NCBI GenBank assembly: GCA_016716425.1
Contig: JADJWJ010000011.1
Coordinates: 86,642 to 150,641 of the forward strand
Reading direction: 5' to 3'
DNA length: 64,000 nucleotides
From: Betaproteobacteria bacterium
GTDB lineage: Bacteria > Pseudomonadota > Gammaproteobacteria > Burkholderiales > Casimicrobiaceae
Below the pieces are notes generated by a model. It had not been told where the DNA came from and ran no database searches. It was given only the letters and a program-made list of their open reading frames with translations. Positions 29,674 to 38,284 of the stretch are shown here, one piece after another; position 1 is the first letter of the stretch; every line of letters starts with the position of its first letter. Made by a program: the position numbers and the translations under genes.

Positions 29674-29862
29674 GCCCGACGGGCCGCCCCGAGGGCGAAC
29701 ACCGGAGCGCGCAGCGCGAAGGTACACCAGTGCGCCCGACGGGCCGCCCCGAGGGCCGAGGTGCCCGATGAGCCGGAACGCGCAGCGCGAAGGTACACCA
29801 GTGCGCCCGACGGGCCGCCCCGAGGGCCGAGGTGCCCGATGAGCCGGAACGCCCAGCGCGCA
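29671..29862 (+). repeat. Repeat cluster: one 62-nt copy plus 71-bp tandem units overlapping the livG start
   Basis: The first copy starts at the livHM stop and matches the repeat behind smc. It runs into two related units with a 71-bp period; the string cccgacgggccgccccgagg recurs at 29735 and 29806. Each later unit contains GAGGTGCCCGATGAGCCGG, that is, a Shine-Dalgarno-like GAGGTG five bases before an ATG. The last such ATG is the likely livG start, so the repeat appears to supply the gene's translation signals. No spacers of variable sequence occur, so this is not a CRISPR array. Confidence 0.85.
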
Positions 29863-30642
29863 GGCAGCCCGGCGCCGGACGCCGTCCTGCGCGTCGACGC
29901 GCTGACCAAGGCCTTCGGCGGCGTGCGCGCGGTCGACGGCGTGTCGTTCACCGTGGCCGCCGGCGAGCTGGTCGCGCTGATCGGCCCCAACGGCGCCGGC
30001 AAGACGACGTGCTTCAACCTCGTCAACGGGCAGCTCACCCCGGATGCCGGCACCGTGTCGCTCGGCGCGGCGCGCATCGACGGCCGCCCGCCGCACGAGA
30101 TCGCGCGGCTCGGTGTGGGCCGCACGTTCCAGGTCGCGGCGACGTTCGCGTCGATGACGGTGCGCGAGAACGTGCGGCTCGCGCTGTCCGCGCACGCGCG
30201 GCGCGCCGGCCGCGTGCTGGGACTGGCGTCCGCGGAACCCGACAGCGAGGCGAACGCGGTGCTCTCGCGTGTCGGCTGCGCCGACCTGGCCGACGCGCAT
30301 TGCGCCACGCTCGCGTACGGCAACGCCAAGCGCGTCGAGCTGGCGCTGGCACTCGCCGCGCGGCCGCGCGTGCTGCTGATGGACGAGCCGACCGCCGGCA
30401 TGGCGCCGCGCTCGCGCGCGCGGCTGATGCGCGTCGCCGCCGACCTGGCGCGCAGCGACGGCATCGCGGTGCTGTTCACCGAGCACGACATGGACGTCGT
30501 GTTCGGCTTCGCCGACCGCGTGCTCGTGCTCGACCGCGGCAAGGTCATCGCCGCGGGAACGCCGGATGCGGTCCGCGCGGACCCGCGGGTGCAGGCGGTC
30601 TACCTGGGCGAAGACCGGTCCGCGGCCCGCACGGCCGGCTGA
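29839..30642 (+). CDS. livG: Branched-chain amino-acid-type ABC transporter ATPase, LivG type
   Basis: This ATPase has 267 residues. It contains Walker A GPNGAGKTTCFN, the Q-loop region GVGRTFQVAATFASMTV, a signature reading LAYGNAKRVELALALA where LSYG is more usual, Walker B VLLMDEPTAGM, and the H-loop LFTEHDMDVVFG. It energises the fused permease upstream. The start chosen is the ATG inside the repeat (MSRNAQRAGSPAPD), preceded by GAGGTG. The first conserved residues come about 15 codons later. A second ATPase, LivF, normally follows but none is present; the next gene is the convergent regulator. Confidence 0.92.
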   Translation: MSRNAQRAGSPAPDAVLRVDALTKAFGGVRAVDGVSFTVAAGELVALIGPNGAGKTTCFNLVNGQLTPDAGTVSLGAARIDGRPPHEIARLGVGRTFQVAATFASMTVRENVRLALSAHARRAGRVLGLASAEPDSEANAVLSRVGCADLADAHCATLAYGNAKRVELALALAARPRVLLMDEPTAGMAPRSRARLMRVAADLARSDGIAVLFTEHDMDVVFGFADRVLVLDRGKVIAAGTPDAVRADPRVQAVYLGEDRSAARTAG

Positions 30643-30671
30643 ACTCCCGCGCCGAACGTCCGCGGCCACCG

Positions 30672-30687
30672 CCGGGCGGCCGCCCGG
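30672..30687. terminator. GC-rich palindrome between convergent livG and the AraC gene
   Basis: The 16-base perfect palindrome ccgggcggccgcccgg lies in the 75-nt gap between two genes that point at each other. It could end transcription from both sides as a stem-loop, but there is no T-tract, so this is only a plausible terminator. Confidence 0.4.
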
Positions 30688-30717
30688 GCGACGCGCGACG
30701 ACCTCCGCGCCAACGGC

Positions 30718-31764
30718 TCAGCGTCGCGCGCGGCGCCCCGGGCGGAGCGTGCCGCGCCGCGTCTCCGATGGCAATTCGCCGAACATCCGCTTGTAGTCGG
30801 TCACGAAGTGGCCCAGGTGCCAGAATCCCCAGCGCGCGGCGACGTCCTGCACGGTGTCGGCCGGGCACGCCGCCGCCTTGAGATCGCGGCGGACGCCGTT
30901 CAACCGCATCGCGCGGAGGAACGCCACCGGATTGATGCCCAGCACCTCCTGGAAGCAGTACTGCAGGGTCCGGCGGCTGACGCCGAGCTCGCGGCACAGG
31001 TCCGCGACCGTGATCGGCTCGGCGATGCGCGAGCGCATGAACGCCTTCGCCGCATCCACGACGTTGCCGCGCCCGGCGCAGGCGGCCGCGCACCGCGCCC
31101 CCGGCTCCTCTCCGGCGACGACCATCACCGCCGCGCCCAGCATCGACTGCGCCAGGACGCGCTGCGTCTGGCGGTACTGCAACGCGATCGGGTTCACGTC
31201 GAGCGACTGCATCGCGGAGGACAGCAGCCTCCGGAACGCGCCGAGGCGCTCGGGCCCCGGCTTGAACACGCCCTTGCCGGCGACCGCGGAGGACAAGTCC
31301 CGGTGCTCGACCTGCCGCGCGTGCGCCTCCAGCGCGCGCTCGTCGACGACGAGGCCGAGGATCTCGAAGCCGCGCGGCGTGTAGAAGTCGAGCTCGTCGC
31401 CGGCGCCCAGCGTCACCAGCGCGTCGGTGTCGACGGGCTCGCCGCGAAAGCGCCCGACGCCATCCATCCGCACGGGCACGCCGATCGCGCGCGCGCCGGT
31501 CCACGGCGCGCCGGCCTCGTGCACCGCCTGGCTGGTCGACTCGTGGAACAGCTGGATGCCGGCGAAGTACATCTCGTGCAGCCCGCCGACGAAGCGCCCG
31601 GGCGTCATCTGCTCGTAGACCTGGTTCCAGTCGCGCAGGCTCGCCGCCTGCTCGTCGATGTCGGAGCTGGTCCTGCGGGTAACCGAGAACGGCGCGACCT
31701 CGCGCGGCTCGCGAACCGACTCTGCGCACGCATCGCGCGCGGCAAGGGCTCCGGCCGGAGCCAT
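30718..31764 (-). CDS. AraC-family transcriptional regulator, possibly of the amine dehydrogenase locus
   Basis: This regulator has 348 residues. The N-terminal sensor-like domain contains SSDIDEQAASLRDWNQVYEQ and MYFAGIQLFHESTSQAV. The C-terminal AraC DNA-binding domain has two helix-turn-helix motifs (TVADLCRELGVSRRTLQYCF and VQDVAARWGFWHLGHFVTDY, GELPSETRR). It is divergent from the DUF1329 gene that opens the envelope/amine-oxidation run. Characterised qhp clusters include an AraC-type activator, QhpR, so this is a good candidate for that role, although about 9 kb lie between it and qhpA. The start chosen (MAPAGALAARD) is one of several in frame; a longer N-terminus is possible. Confidence 0.85.
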   Translation of the reverse strand: MAPAGALAARDACAESVREPREVAPFSVTRRTSSDIDEQAASLRDWNQVYEQMTPGRFVGGLHEMYFAGIQLFHESTSQAVHEAGAPWTGARAIGVPVRMDGVGRFRGEPVDTDALVTLGAGDELDFYTPRGFEILGLVVDERALEAHARQVEHRDLSSAVAGKGVFKPGPERLGAFRRLLSSAMQSLDVNPIALQYRQTQRVLAQSMLGAAVMVVAGEEPGARCAAACAGRGNVVDAAKAFMRSRIAEPITVADLCRELGVSRRTLQYCFQEVLGINPVAFLRAMRLNGVRRDLKAAACPADTVQDVAARWGFWHLGHFVTDYKRMFGELPSETRRGTLRPGRRARR

Positions 31765-32119
31765 CAGCACTCCGTCGCGTCGGACATTCGGCACACCTCC
31801 AAGTCCACCGGCGCGGGCGATCGGTCGCCTTCTGCGGTGGTGCCGCGTACGGTCGCGCCAACGAGGTGGAGATTCCTTGATATTCCACAAGAACTCGCGG
31901 TCGCCGTTGCCGATTTGGGATAACGCCGGCGCGCCGGCGCAGCAACAATGCGCGACACACGCACCCGGCGCGTTCGGCGATGGCTGCGATCACCAGGCGC
32001 ACGCAGCGGTGCGCCCACACGCGATGGTGCGTTGCAACACACCATCGTGCGGCCCTGGTGACGGCAGTCGGAGGCCCGGGGATTCGATGCATCGGTCGGA
32101 GCAGCGGGAGGACATCGTG
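31765..32119. promoter_or_regulatory. Divergent control region with a 26-bp palindrome
   Basis: This 355-nt gap separates the AraC gene from the DUF1329 gene. It holds a short A+T-richer stretch (about 31868-31925) suited to promoters, but no clear pair of -35/-10 boxes. A strong near-palindrome lies at 32022-32047: CGATGGTG and CACCATCG flank the internal palindrome GTTGCAAC, with one mismatched pair. It lies 73-98 nt before the DUF1329 ATG, a reasonable place for an operator or a leader stem-loop. GGGAGGA precedes the DUF1329 ATG by seven bases. Confidence 0.55.
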
Positions 32120-33502
32120 ATGAAGGGCACACACGCATCGATCGCGCGCGCCGGCAGGCTCGCGCTCACCTTGGCGCTCGCCGTCGGACCCGTCGCGCAC
32201 GCGGCGGTCAGCGACCAGGAGGCCGCGCAGCTCGGCAAGACGCTGACGCCCGTGGGTGCCGAACGCGCGGGCAACCGCGACGGCACGATCCCCGAATGGA
32301 AAGGCGGCGTGACGAGCGCACCGGCCGGCTGGAAGGCCGGGCAGAAGCGCATCGACCCGTTTGCCGCCGACAAGGTTCTCTACTCGATCGACGCGTCGAA
32401 CGTCGACAAGTACAAGGACCGGCTGTCCGAAGGCCAGATGGCGCTCGTGCGTCAGCTCAAGGGCTACCGGATGGACGTCTATCCGACGCACCGCAGCTGC
32501 GGCTTCCCGGATTTCGTCCTCGAGCGCACCCGGACCAACGCGCGCGAGGCGCGGCTCGCCGCCAACGGCTGGGGCCTCGAGAAGGGCATCGGCGCGGCCG
32601 TGCTGTTCCCGATCCCGAAGACCGGTGCCGAGGCCGTCTGGAACCACAAGCTGCGGTACATGGGCGAGGGCCGGATCGAGCAGTACGCGACGATCTTCTC
32701 GAACAAGGGCGGCGACTTCACGCCGCTCGTCCAGCAGCAGTGGACGTGGGTGCCGTTCCACTCCCCGAAGAACAAGGGTGTCGAGGACGTCGCCGGCGTC
32801 GAGATGAAACTGCTCAACGCCGTGCTCTCGCCGGCGGCGCGCGCCGGCGAGCTGATCCTCGCCCACTGGTCGATGAACGAGGCGTCCGACGCGTGGCTCT
32901 ACTTCCCGGGCCAGCGCCGCACGCGGCGCGCGCCGACGTTCGCCTACGACAACCCGGTACCGGGCTACGAGAACCTCGAGACCGTTGACCAGTACCCGAT
33001 GTACGCGGGTGCGATGGACCGCTACGACTGGAAGCTCGTCGGCAAGCAGGAGCTGCTCATCCCTTACAACAGCTTCAAGCTGATCGACAAGGGCCGCAAG
33101 TACAAGGACGTCTACCTCGGCGACTTCCTCAACCGGGACCTGATCCGCTACGAACTGCACCGCGTCTGGAAGGTCGAGGCGACCGTCAAGCAGGGCATGC
33201 GGCACCTGATCGCCAAGCGCGTGTTCTACCTCGACGAGGACAGCTGGGCGCTGATGGTCGCGGACAACTACGACGCGCAGGGCAAGCTCTGGCGCGTGCA
33301 GGAGTCGAGCATCTTCCCGGCGCCCGAGCTCCCGGCCTGCGTCGGACAGGAGTTCGTGTCCTACGACCTCGCGGTCGGACGCTACATCGGCGAGAACGCG
33401 ACGCAGGAGCAGCCCGAGACCGACTGGCTCGCCGGGCGCGAGGGACGCATCGATCCGAGGAAGTTCAATCCCGACGAGCTGCGTCGGGTGGGCGAACGCT
33501 GA
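32120..33502 (+). CDS. DUF1329 outer-membrane-associated protein
   Basis: This secreted protein has 460 residues. A Sec signal peptide (LALTLALAVGPVAHA) is followed by VSDQEAAQLGKTLTPVGAERAGN and GTIPEWKGGVT, the standard DUF1329 beginning. Further landmarks are YLYFPGQRR-like WLYFPGQRRTRRAPTFAYD and RHLIAKRVFYLDEDSW. DUF1329 proteins resemble LolB/LppX-type lipid-handling folds, and genes for them nearly always sit beside DUF1302 and RND genes, as here. The likely role is passage of a hydrophobic compound between inner and outer membranes; this is inferred from fold and context, and no substrate is known. Confidence 0.92.
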   Translation: MKGTHASIARAGRLALTLALAVGPVAHAAVSDQEAAQLGKTLTPVGAERAGNRDGTIPEWKGGVTSAPAGWKAGQKRIDPFAADKVLYSIDASNVDKYKDRLSEGQMALVRQLKGYRMDVYPTHRSCGFPDFVLERTRTNAREARLAANGWGLEKGIGAAVLFPIPKTGAEAVWNHKLRYMGEGRIEQYATIFSNKGGDFTPLVQQQWTWVPFHSPKNKGVEDVAGVEMKLLNAVLSPAARAGELILAHWSMNEASDAWLYFPGQRRTRRAPTFAYDNPVPGYENLETVDQYPMYAGAMDRYDWKLVGKQELLIPYNSFKLIDKGRKYKDVYLGDFLNRDLIRYELHRVWKVEATVKQGMRHLIAKRVFYLDEDSWALMVADNYDAQGKLWRVQESSIFPAPELPACVGQEFVSYDLAVGRYIGENATQEQPETDWLAGREGRIDPRKFNPDELRRVGER

Positions 33503-33548
33503 CGGGCACGGGGCCGGCCGGTCCCGGCACGCGCTCTTGGGAGGAAAC

Positions 33549-35354
33549 ATGAACAGACGGTCCACCATCGCGCCGCGGCTCCCCCGCAGCGCCGTCGCGC
33601 TCGCGCTCGCCGGGACGTTCGGTCTGGCGGCCCCCGCCGCCGCGGCAACCTTCGAGACCGAGAGCGTCAAGGGCAGCTTCGACTCGACGATCTCGTTCGG
33701 CATGCAGTGGCGCATGGCGGGCACCGACTGCCGGCTGGTCGGCAACGACAACGGCGGCTGCGTGCCCGTGACCGGCACGCTGGGCGAAGTGGTCAACGGG
33801 CCGGGCTTCGGCGCCACGGCGAACCCCGACTTCAACTACCTGCAGTCCGACAACGGCAACCTCAACTACCGCAAACACCAGCTCATCTCGGCGGCCCTCA
33901 AGGGCAACCACGAGCTGTCGCTGCGATTCACGGACGGGTGGAGCGCGCTCGGCCGCTTCTCGTGGCTGTACGATCCCGCGGTCGACCGCACCGAGCGCAC
34001 GCCGCTCGCCAGCGACGCCAAGGACATCGCAGCCCAGAACGTCACGCTGCTCGACCTTTGGGTGGCCAAGGACTTCGACGTCGCCGGCATGCCCGGCAAG
34101 CTCAAGGTCGGCAACCAGGTGCTGTCCTGGGGCGAGGACATCTTCATCTACGGCGGCATCAACATCATCAACCCGTTCGACCTCACGCGCGCCCACAAGC
34201 CGGGCGTGCAGATCAAGGAAATCGTCCGGCCCGTGCCGATGGCGTCGTTCAACCTTGGTGTCAACAAGAACTGGAGCGTCGAGGGCTTCTGGCAGTTCCG
34301 CAGCGTCCCGTTCCGGTTCGACCCGGTGGGGACGCCGTTCTCGATCGGTGACGTCATCGGCAACGGTCAGATGTCGGCCTTCATCCCGAGCTCGGTCCTG
34401 GGCGCGCCTCCGGGGACCGTCGGCGATCCCGGGACGATCAGCAACGGCACGTTCCTGCCGCCGGGCGAGCGCTTTACCGAAAGCGACCTCTACGCAATCG
34501 GCACCGTGGTCCCGGCCCTGCCTACGGATTCGCCGCCCAACCTCAACCAGTTCGGTCTCGCCGCGCGCTGGAAGCCGGACAACCTCAACGCCGAGTTCGG
34601 CTTCTACTACATCCGCTACAACGACAAGATCCCGTTCATCGCCTTCGTCAACGACCCGTCGATCGTCGCCAATCCGTTCGGGCTCGGCTACAAGCTCCAG
34701 TACGGCAAGAACCGCGACCTGTTCGGCGCCTCGGTCAACGGCAACCTCGGCGACTGGGCCATCGGCGGCGAGGTATCGTACCGGCCGCGCGACGGCGTGG
34801 GCATCGATCCGACGGTGCCGCTGGAGGGGCAGTACTGCGCGTTCTGCGCGCCGGGCAGCTACGACGGCTTCGTCAACGCCCGCAAGTGGCAGGCGCACCT
34901 GACGGCGATCTACCTGCTGGGCCCGAGCGGGGACCTGGGCTGGGTGCTGCGCGGTACCGGCGCGGCCGAGGGCACGCTGCTGTTCGAGGCCGCGGCCGCC
35001 TACTACCCGAACCTCAACACGTCGGGCGCGTACCCGGTGCTGCTGCCCAACTACGAACTGCCCGACAAGCTGTCCACCGGCATCGTGACGTCGTTCAACC
35101 TCGTCTACCCGCACGTGTTCGGGACGGCGGTGAACATGACGCCGCAGATCGATTTGCTCTACGACATCCACGGGACGAGCCCGAACACGATCCCCTTCGT
35201 CGAAGGCCGGCTCGCGGTCACGCCGTCGCTCAACTTCGAGTACCTCAACAAGTGGCGTGCCTCGATCTCGTACACGAGCTTCGCCGGCGGCGGCACCAAC
35301 AACCTGATGTCCGACCGCGACTACTTCGCGGTCACCTTCTCCTACGCGTTCTGA
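33549..35354 (+). CDS. DUF1302 family outer-membrane beta-barrel protein
   Basis: This predicted outer-membrane protein has 601 residues. A signal peptide (LALAGTFGLAAPAAAA) leads into FETESVKGSFDSTISFGMQWR, the usual DUF1302 start. The body shows alternating beta-strand patterns, LKVGNQVLSWGEDIFIYGGIN and INPFDLTR motifs, and the ending DYFAVTFSYAF with a terminal Phe, as in outer-membrane barrels. GGGAGGAA precedes the ATG. It lies 46 nt after the DUF1329 gene and probably works with it as a channel or receptor for a hydrophobic substrate. Confidence 0.92.
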   Translation: MNRRSTIAPRLPRSAVALALAGTFGLAAPAAAATFETESVKGSFDSTISFGMQWRMAGTDCRLVGNDNGGCVPVTGTLGEVVNGPGFGATANPDFNYLQSDNGNLNYRKHQLISAALKGNHELSLRFTDGWSALGRFSWLYDPAVDRTERTPLASDAKDIAAQNVTLLDLWVAKDFDVAGMPGKLKVGNQVLSWGEDIFIYGGINIINPFDLTRAHKPGVQIKEIVRPVPMASFNLGVNKNWSVEGFWQFRSVPFRFDPVGTPFSIGDVIGNGQMSAFIPSSVLGAPPGTVGDPGTISNGTFLPPGERFTESDLYAIGTVVPALPTDSPPNLNQFGLAARWKPDNLNAEFGFYYIRYNDKIPFIAFVNDPSIVANPFGLGYKLQYGKNRDLFGASVNGNLGDWAIGGEVSYRPRDGVGIDPTVPLEGQYCAFCAPGSYDGFVNARKWQAHLTAIYLLGPSGDLGWVLRGTGAAEGTLLFEAAAAYYPNLNTSGAYPVLLPNYELPDKLSTGIVTSFNLVYPHVFGTAVNMTPQIDLLYDIHGTSPNTIPFVEGRLAVTPSLNFEYLNKWRASISYTSFAGGGTNNLMSDRDYFAVTFSYAF

Positions 35355-35414
35355 CCGCACGCCGGCCGGCAGCCGCTCCCCGCGAGCGGCCGCCGCCGGC
35401 GGCCCGCCACGCCG

Positions 35415-37775
35415 ATGCTCGCCCGCCTCGTCGCGCGTCTGGAGGACGCGTTCTTCGCGCATCGCGGCGCGACACTCGCGGTGCTCGCGCTCGTCACCGT
35501 CGTCATGGGGGCGTTCGCCGCGCAGCTCAAGATGTCCGCGGGCTTCGACAAGCAGCTGCCGCAGGACCACGAGTACATCCGGACCTTCTACCAGTACCGC
35601 GACCAGGTGTTCGGCGCGAACCGGATCATCGTCGTCGTCCGCGCCAACGACGGCGACATGTGGAGCGCGCCGTTCCTGAAGAAGCTCAACGACGTCACGC
35701 AGGCCGTGATGTTCATGCCGGGCGTCGACCGGCGCACGGTGAGCTCGCTGTGGACGCCGACGACCCGCGTGCTGCAGATTACCGAGGAAGGCTTCGAGTC
35801 GGAGGACGTGATCGGCGGCGACGTCACGCCCGACGCGCTCACGCCCGCGAAGATCGCGAAGATCCGCAACAACGCGATCGTCGGCGGCTACATCGGGCAG
35901 CTGGTCGCCAACGACAACTCGGGCGCGATGGTCGTGGCCGACCTCCTCGACAGCGACCCGGTGACGAAGCGGCCGCTCGACTACCTCGACCTCGCGGCGC
36001 GGCTGGAGCAGGAGGTCCGGCAGCGGCACGAGAGCGCCGACTTCGACGTCGCGATCATCGGCTTCGCCAAGGAGATCGGCGACATCGCGGACGGCGCCAC
36101 CAGCGTCGTCCGCTTCTTCGCGCTTGCCTTCGCGCTGACGGCGCTGTCGGTGTGGATCTACTGCCGCTCGTGGGCGCTGACCGTCCTCACGCTGCTGTGC
36201 TCGCTCGTCTCCGTGGTCTGGCAGTTCGGGACGCTGAAGCTGCTGGGCTACGGCCTCGATCCGCTGGCCGTGCTCGTGCCGTTCCTGGTGTTCGCCATCG
36301 GCGTCTCGCACGGCGTGCAGCAGATCAACTACATCGGCAAGGAAGTCTGCACCGGCGTGGACACGATGACCGCGGCCCGCCGGTCGTTCACCGGCCTGCT
36401 GATCCCGGGGACGATGGCGCTCGTCACGGCGTTCGTCGGCTTCGCGACGCTGACGCTGATCCCGATCCCGATGATCCGCGAGCTCGCGATCACCGCCGCG
36501 ATCGGCGTCGCGTACAAGATCGTCACCAACCTCGTGATGCTGCCGGTCGCCGCGTCGTACCTGCGCTTCGACGATCGCTTCGTCGGGCGCATGAACCACC
36601 TGCGCGAACGGCGCGGCCGGTGGATGGGCGCGCTCGGGCGCATCGCCGAGCCGCGCAACGCCGCGGTCGGCACGGCCGTCTGCGCCGCGCTGTTCGCGCT
36701 CGCCTGGCACCAGAGCCAGGGGCGCCACATCGGGCACGTGCAGCCCGGGGCGCCCGAGCTGCGCGCGGACTCGCGCTACAACCGCGACGCCGGGCAGATC
36801 GTCTCCCGGTTCGACCTCGGCCTCGACGTGCTGTCGGTGGTGGTCGAGACGCCGAAGGACGGCTGCTACGACCACGCCGTCATGGAGTACCTGAACCAGT
36901 TCAGCTGGCAGATGGCCAACGTGCCGGGCGTCGTTTCGGTCGCCTCCGCGGCGTGGCTCGCCAAGCAGGCGTTCTCCGGCTTCAACGAGGGGAATCCGAA
37001 GTGGGCGGACCTGCCGCGCGACCCCAAGTCGCTCGCGAACGCGATCAGTCTCGCGCCCGAGGGCTCGGGCCTCTACAACCCCGGCTGCACGGTGCTGCCG
37101 GTGCACCTGTACCTCGCCGACCACAAGGCCGGGACCGTGAAGGCGGTGACCGACGCCGTCAAGGCGTACCGCGCCGCCAACGCCGATCCGCGGATCGCGG
37201 TGCGACTCGCCAGCGGCAACGCCGGCGTGCAGGCGGCGACGAACGAGGTGCTCGAGACCACCGAGCTCAGGATGATGCTCTACGTCTACCTGACGATCGT
37301 GGCGCTGGTCCTGCTGACCTACCGCGACTGGCGCGCGATGCTGGCCTGCTGCCTGCCGCTGACGCTGGCCACGCTGCTGGGGTACTGGTTCATGAAGGCG
37401 CTCGACATCGGCCTCACCGTCGCGACGCTGCCGGTGATGGTGCTGGCGGTCGGCATCGGCGTCGACTACGCGTTCTACATCTACAACCGGCTGCAGCTGC
37501 ACCTCGCGCAGGGCGTCGACATCGTGGCGGCATTCAAGCAGTCGCTGCGCGAGACCGGCATCGCCACGATCTTCACGGCGGTCACGCTGTCGGTGGGCGT
37601 GGCCACCTGGTCCTTCTCCGACCTCAAGTTCCAGGCCGACATGGGCCTGCTGCTGACGTTCATGTTCATGGTCAACATGCTGATGGCGATCACGCTGCTG
37701 CCCTCGCTCGCCGTGATGATCGACCTGCTGATTCCACGCCGGCGGCCGGTCCGCGCACCGCTGCTGTCGCACTGA
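35415..37775 (+). CDS. RND superfamily (MMPL/HpnN-like) membrane transporter
   Basis: This membrane protein of 786 residues has two repeats, each with one membrane span, a large periplasmic domain and a cluster of five spans. Landmarks are ISSAR-free but typical strings: FAIGVSHGVQQINYIGKE in the first half and VLAVGIGVDYAFYIYNRL in the second, the latter carrying the acidic residue of the RND GxGxDY motif. It is of the two-repeat lipid-exporter type, not the drug-efflux HAE type with its adaptor. It completes a DUF1329-DUF1302-RND module that probably moves a hydrophobic compound across the envelope. Confidence 0.92.
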   Translation: MLARLVARLEDAFFAHRGATLAVLALVTVVMGAFAAQLKMSAGFDKQLPQDHEYIRTFYQYRDQVFGANRIIVVVRANDGDMWSAPFLKKLNDVTQAVMFMPGVDRRTVSSLWTPTTRVLQITEEGFESEDVIGGDVTPDALTPAKIAKIRNNAIVGGYIGQLVANDNSGAMVVADLLDSDPVTKRPLDYLDLAARLEQEVRQRHESADFDVAIIGFAKEIGDIADGATSVVRFFALAFALTALSVWIYCRSWALTVLTLLCSLVSVVWQFGTLKLLGYGLDPLAVLVPFLVFAIGVSHGVQQINYIGKEVCTGVDTMTAARRSFTGLLIPGTMALVTAFVGFATLTLIPIPMIRELAITAAIGVAYKIVTNLVMLPVAASYLRFDDRFVGRMNHLRERRGRWMGALGRIAEPRNAAVGTAVCAALFALAWHQSQGRHIGHVQPGAPELRADSRYNRDAGQIVSRFDLGLDVLSVVVETPKDGCYDHAVMEYLNQFSWQMANVPGVVSVASAAWLAKQAFSGFNEGNPKWADLPRDPKSLANAISLAPEGSGLYNPGCTVLPVHLYLADHKAGTVKAVTDAVKAYRAANADPRIAVRLASGNAGVQAATNEVLETTELRMMLYVYLTIVALVLLTYRDWRAMLACCLPLTLATLLGYWFMKALDIGLTVATLPVMVLAVGIGVDYAFYIYNRLQLHLAQGVDIVAAFKQSLRETGIATIFTAVTLSVGVATWSFSDLKFQADMGLLLTFMFMVNMLMAITLLPSLAVMIDLLIPRRRPVRAPLLSH

Positions 37776-37786
37776 GCGCCGATCGC

Positions 37787-38284
37787 ATGCTGGAGAAATT
37801 CCTCGCCCTGCTGAGCGCGCCGCCGGCGCCGGTACGCGACCCGGCCGGACCGCCGTTCGCCCGGCGGGAGATCGCGGTCGTCGCGCTGCTCGTCGAACTC
37901 GCGCAGAGCGACCGCGCGCTCGACGGCGCGGAACTCGCGGCGATCGAGCGCATCGTGCGCGAACGGTTCGGGCTCGACGCCGCCACGGCCGGCCGCCTGA
38001 TCGCCGCGGCGCGCGCCGAGCTCGACGCGGCGCTGGAGGACTGGGTCTTCGCCAACGCGGTCCGCGAGGGGTTCACCGCCGCGGAGCGGGTCGGGATCGT
38101 CGAACTCCTGTGGGAGGTCGTCTACGCCGACGGCAAGCTCGCGCGGCTCGAGGGATCGCAGATGCGCAGGGTCGCCGACGAACTCGGAATCGGCGATGCC
38201 GAAAGGGACGCGGCCCGCGCGCAGGCGTTCGCGCGCAGCGGCCTCGCCCGCGGGCATGGCCCCGACGCGGTGGAGGCCGAGTGA
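37787..38284 (+). CDS. TerB-like helical protein
   Basis: This small cytoplasmic protein has 165 residues. It shows the TerB-type pattern of paired acidic helices: VALLVELAQSDRALDGAELAAIERIV followed by VGIVELLWEVVYADGKLARLEG, matching the repeated 'A..D..ld..E' metal-binding-like motif. There is no signal peptide. It lies 11 nt after the RND gene and its stop overlaps the start of the next gene (GTGA). Function unknown; it may be an accessory to the envelope module. Confidence 0.82.
   Translation: MLEKFLALLSAPPAPVRDPAGPPFARREIAVVALLVELAQSDRALDGAELAAIERIVRERFGLDAATAGRLIAAARAELDAALEDWVFANAVREGFTAAERVGIVELLWEVVYADGKLARLEGSQMRRVADELGIGDAERDAARAQAFARSGLARGHGPDAVEAE

Noticed and set aside
29671..29862. 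The repeats near livG as a CRISPR array
   Set aside because: The units are 71 bp, directly joined, with no unique spacers and no cas genes nearby.
30672..30687. A firm bidirectional terminator call
   Set aside because: The palindrome is strong but has no T-tract, so it is listed only at low confidence.
33465..37772. A 1435-residue open frame on the minus strand
   Set aside because: It covers the DUF1302 and RND genes in antisense and has low-complexity composition. It is a shadow of real genes.
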